Origin: Deltaproteobacteria bacterium
GTDB lineage: Bacteria > Desulfobacterota > DSM-4660 > Desulfatiglandales > B25-G16
Reading direction: 5' to 3'
Length of the DNA stretch: 14,500 nucleotides
Assembly (NCBI GenBank): GCA_020348625.1
Contig: CP070752.1
Location: forward strand, 2,181,889-2,196,388
The notes under the pieces are model-generated. The model was not told the origin of the DNA, searched no databases, and saw only the letters and a list, made by a program, of their open reading frames with translations. Within the stretch, counting starts at the first letter, position 1, and the number at the start of each line of letters is the position of its first letter. The position numbers and the translations under genes were made by a program. Shown here piece by piece: positions 13,213 through 14,500 of the stretch.

Positions 13213-14500
13213 GTCCCGTAACCATCGGTATTATAGGGATTTTTTTCTTGTTTGTACTCCTGGCCCTCCGCATGCAGATTGGCTTCTGCATGGCCTTAGT
13301 AGGGTTTTTGGGGTTTGGGCTCCTCATATCTTTTGGGCCGAGCTTTTCACTGCTGGGAATGGAGGCATACAAGACCGGCACCCTTTATAGCCTGACCGTG
13401 ATCCCGCTCTTCATCCTCATGGGGCAATTTGCCAACTACTCCAAAATGGGTCTTGAGATCTACGACACCGTGTACCGATGGCTCGGTTTTTTGCCCGGGG
13501 GTTTAAGCATGGCCACCACCGGGGCCTGCGCCGGTTTTGCAGCAATATCAGGATCGTCCCTTGCCACGGCGGCTACTATGGGCATGGTGGCGCTGCCGGA
13601 GATGAAACGATTCAAGTACGACGATTCCCTTGCCACCGGATGCATCGCCGCAGGAGGTACCCTGGGAATTCTGATCCCTCCGAGCACGGTTCTCATTATC
13701 TATGGCATCTTAACTGAACAGGCGATTGCCACGTTATTTATTGCGGGAATCTTACCCGGGGTGCTGTTGAGCCTGCTCTTTATCGCGACGATTTATATTC
13801 TAACAAGGCTGAAACCGAGCCTGGGTCCACCGGGGCCGCGATTTTCCATGAAGGAGCGGGTCTATTCGCTCAAGGGAACGTGGAGCCTTTTATTGCTGTT
13901 TTTCTTGGTGATCGGCGGGCTGTACACAGGCTGGTTCACGCCCACCGAGGCAGCGGGAGTGGGGGCTTTTGGGGCCTTTGTAATAACGATTGTGAAGAGA
14001 AGGTTAACCTGGGACAATCTCAGGGGATCTCTTACCGAGACGGCCAAGACCACGGCAATGGTGTTTGCGATATTAATCGGAGCAAATATATTTGGGTACT
14101 TCCTAACCGTCAGCCAGATCCCCGATCAGCTCTCGACCTGGATAGCTGAACTTGGACTCAATAGATACATAATTATGGCGATCCTGATATTCGTCTATAT
14201 CGTATTGGGGTGTTTCATGGAGGGCCTGGCGATCATGGTGCTCACCATACCCATTGTCTTCCCCATGGTGATGGAAATGGGGTTTGACCCTATCTGGTTC
14301 GGTATCATCATCACCCTGGTTATGGAAATGAGCCTCATTACCCCGCCTGTAGGTGTTAATGTGTTCATCATTAGCGGTGTGGCCAAGGATGTGCCTATGT
14401 ATACGATATTCCGTGGCATTTTTCCCTTTTGGGTCGCCATGCTGGTTTGCATTATCCTTCTACTGCTATTCCCCCAAATAGCCCTTTTTCTTCCCGTTAC
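13209..14500 (+). CDS. dctM: TRAP transporter large membrane subunit, DctM family (3' end outside window)
   Basis: The frame opens at ATG 13209, overlapping the dctQ stop by 4 bases, and runs unbroken off the right edge, giving 430 visible residues. Family members are about 425-435 residues, so only the last few codons are probably missing. Many hydrophobic helices are present. Signature segments are LTVIPLFILMGQFA near residue 62, AAISGSSLATAATMGMVALPEM near 110, GGTLGILIPPSTVLIIYG near 147, WFTPTEAAGVGAFGA near 241 and LITPPVGVNVFIISGVA near 377. It is the transport channel of the TRAP system and probably couples substrate uptake to a sodium gradient, as known for the family. Confidence 0.95.
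   Translation, partial: MSPVTIGIIGIFFLFVLLALRMQIGFCMALVGFLGFGLLISFGPSFSLLGMEAYKTGTLYSLTVIPLFILMGQFANYSKMGLEIYDTVYRWLGFLPGGLSMATTGACAGFAAISGSSLATAATMGMVALPEMKRFKYDDSLATGCIAAGGTLGILIPPSTVLIIYGILTEQAIATLFIAGILPGVLLSLLFIATIYILTRLKPSLGPPGPRFSMKERVYSLKGTWSLLLLFFLVIGGLYTGWFTPTEAAGVGAFGAFVITIVKRRLTWDNLRGSLTETAKTTAMVFAILIGANIFGYFLTVSQIPDQLSTWIAELGLNRYIIMAILIFVYIVLGCFMEGLAIMVLTIPIVFPMVMEMGFDPIWFGIIITLVMEMSLITPPVGVNVFIISGVAKDVPMYTIFRGIFPFWVAMLVCIILLLLFPQIALFLPV

Overview
The window looks like part of an anaerobic, aromatic-compound-degrading bacterium. A sulfate-reducing or syntrophic member of the Desulfobacterota would fit best, but that is inference from gene content and mid-range base composition, because no marker gene is present. 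Every gene is bacterial in style: Shine-Dalgarno sites, ATGA overlaps and -35/-10 promoters. I see no tRNA, rRNA, CRISPR array, insertion sequence or phage gene.

Layout. (1) 1-2153, plus strand: a molybdenum hydroxylase (xanthine dehydrogenase family) operon in the order large Mo subunit (5' end outside the window), FAD subunit, a 68-residue unknown protein ending in Gly-Gly-Gly, and 2Fe-2S subunit. (2) 2267-3925, plus: an adenylating enzyme close to 2,3-dihydroxybenzoate-AMP ligases. (3) 7050 back to 3937, minus: a three-gene operon with a good promoter, made of a PaaK-type aryl-CoA ligase, a 58-residue coiled-coil protein that is easily missed, and a benzoate-CoA-ligase-type enzyme. (4) 7051-7579: a 0.5 kb divergent regulatory region. 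(5) 7580-11464, plus: two reductive-dehalogenase (RdhA) homologs flanking a GntR/FCD regulator. The first is soluble and has no export signal. The second carries three N-terminal transmembrane helices. (6) 11596 to the right edge, plus: a complete DctP-DctQ and nearly complete DctM TRAP transporter.

How it may work together (inference): the TRAP system imports an organic acid, probably aromatic. One or more of three unrelated-subfamily acyl-CoA/AMP ligases activates it. The molybdenum hydroxylase alters the ring or side chain. The two cobalamin/Fe-S RdhA homologs reductively remove a substituent, possibly a halogen. Both RdhA catalytic domains are predicted to lie in the cytoplasm, unlike classical Tat-exported respiratory dehalogenases. 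The GntR/FCD protein between them is the likely local regulator.

Most worth following up: the membrane-fused RdhA with an apparently cytoplasmic catalytic domain, the Gly-Gly-Gly-ended small protein inside the molybdenum hydroxylase operon, and the coiled-coil mini-gene coupled to the aryl-CoA ligases.
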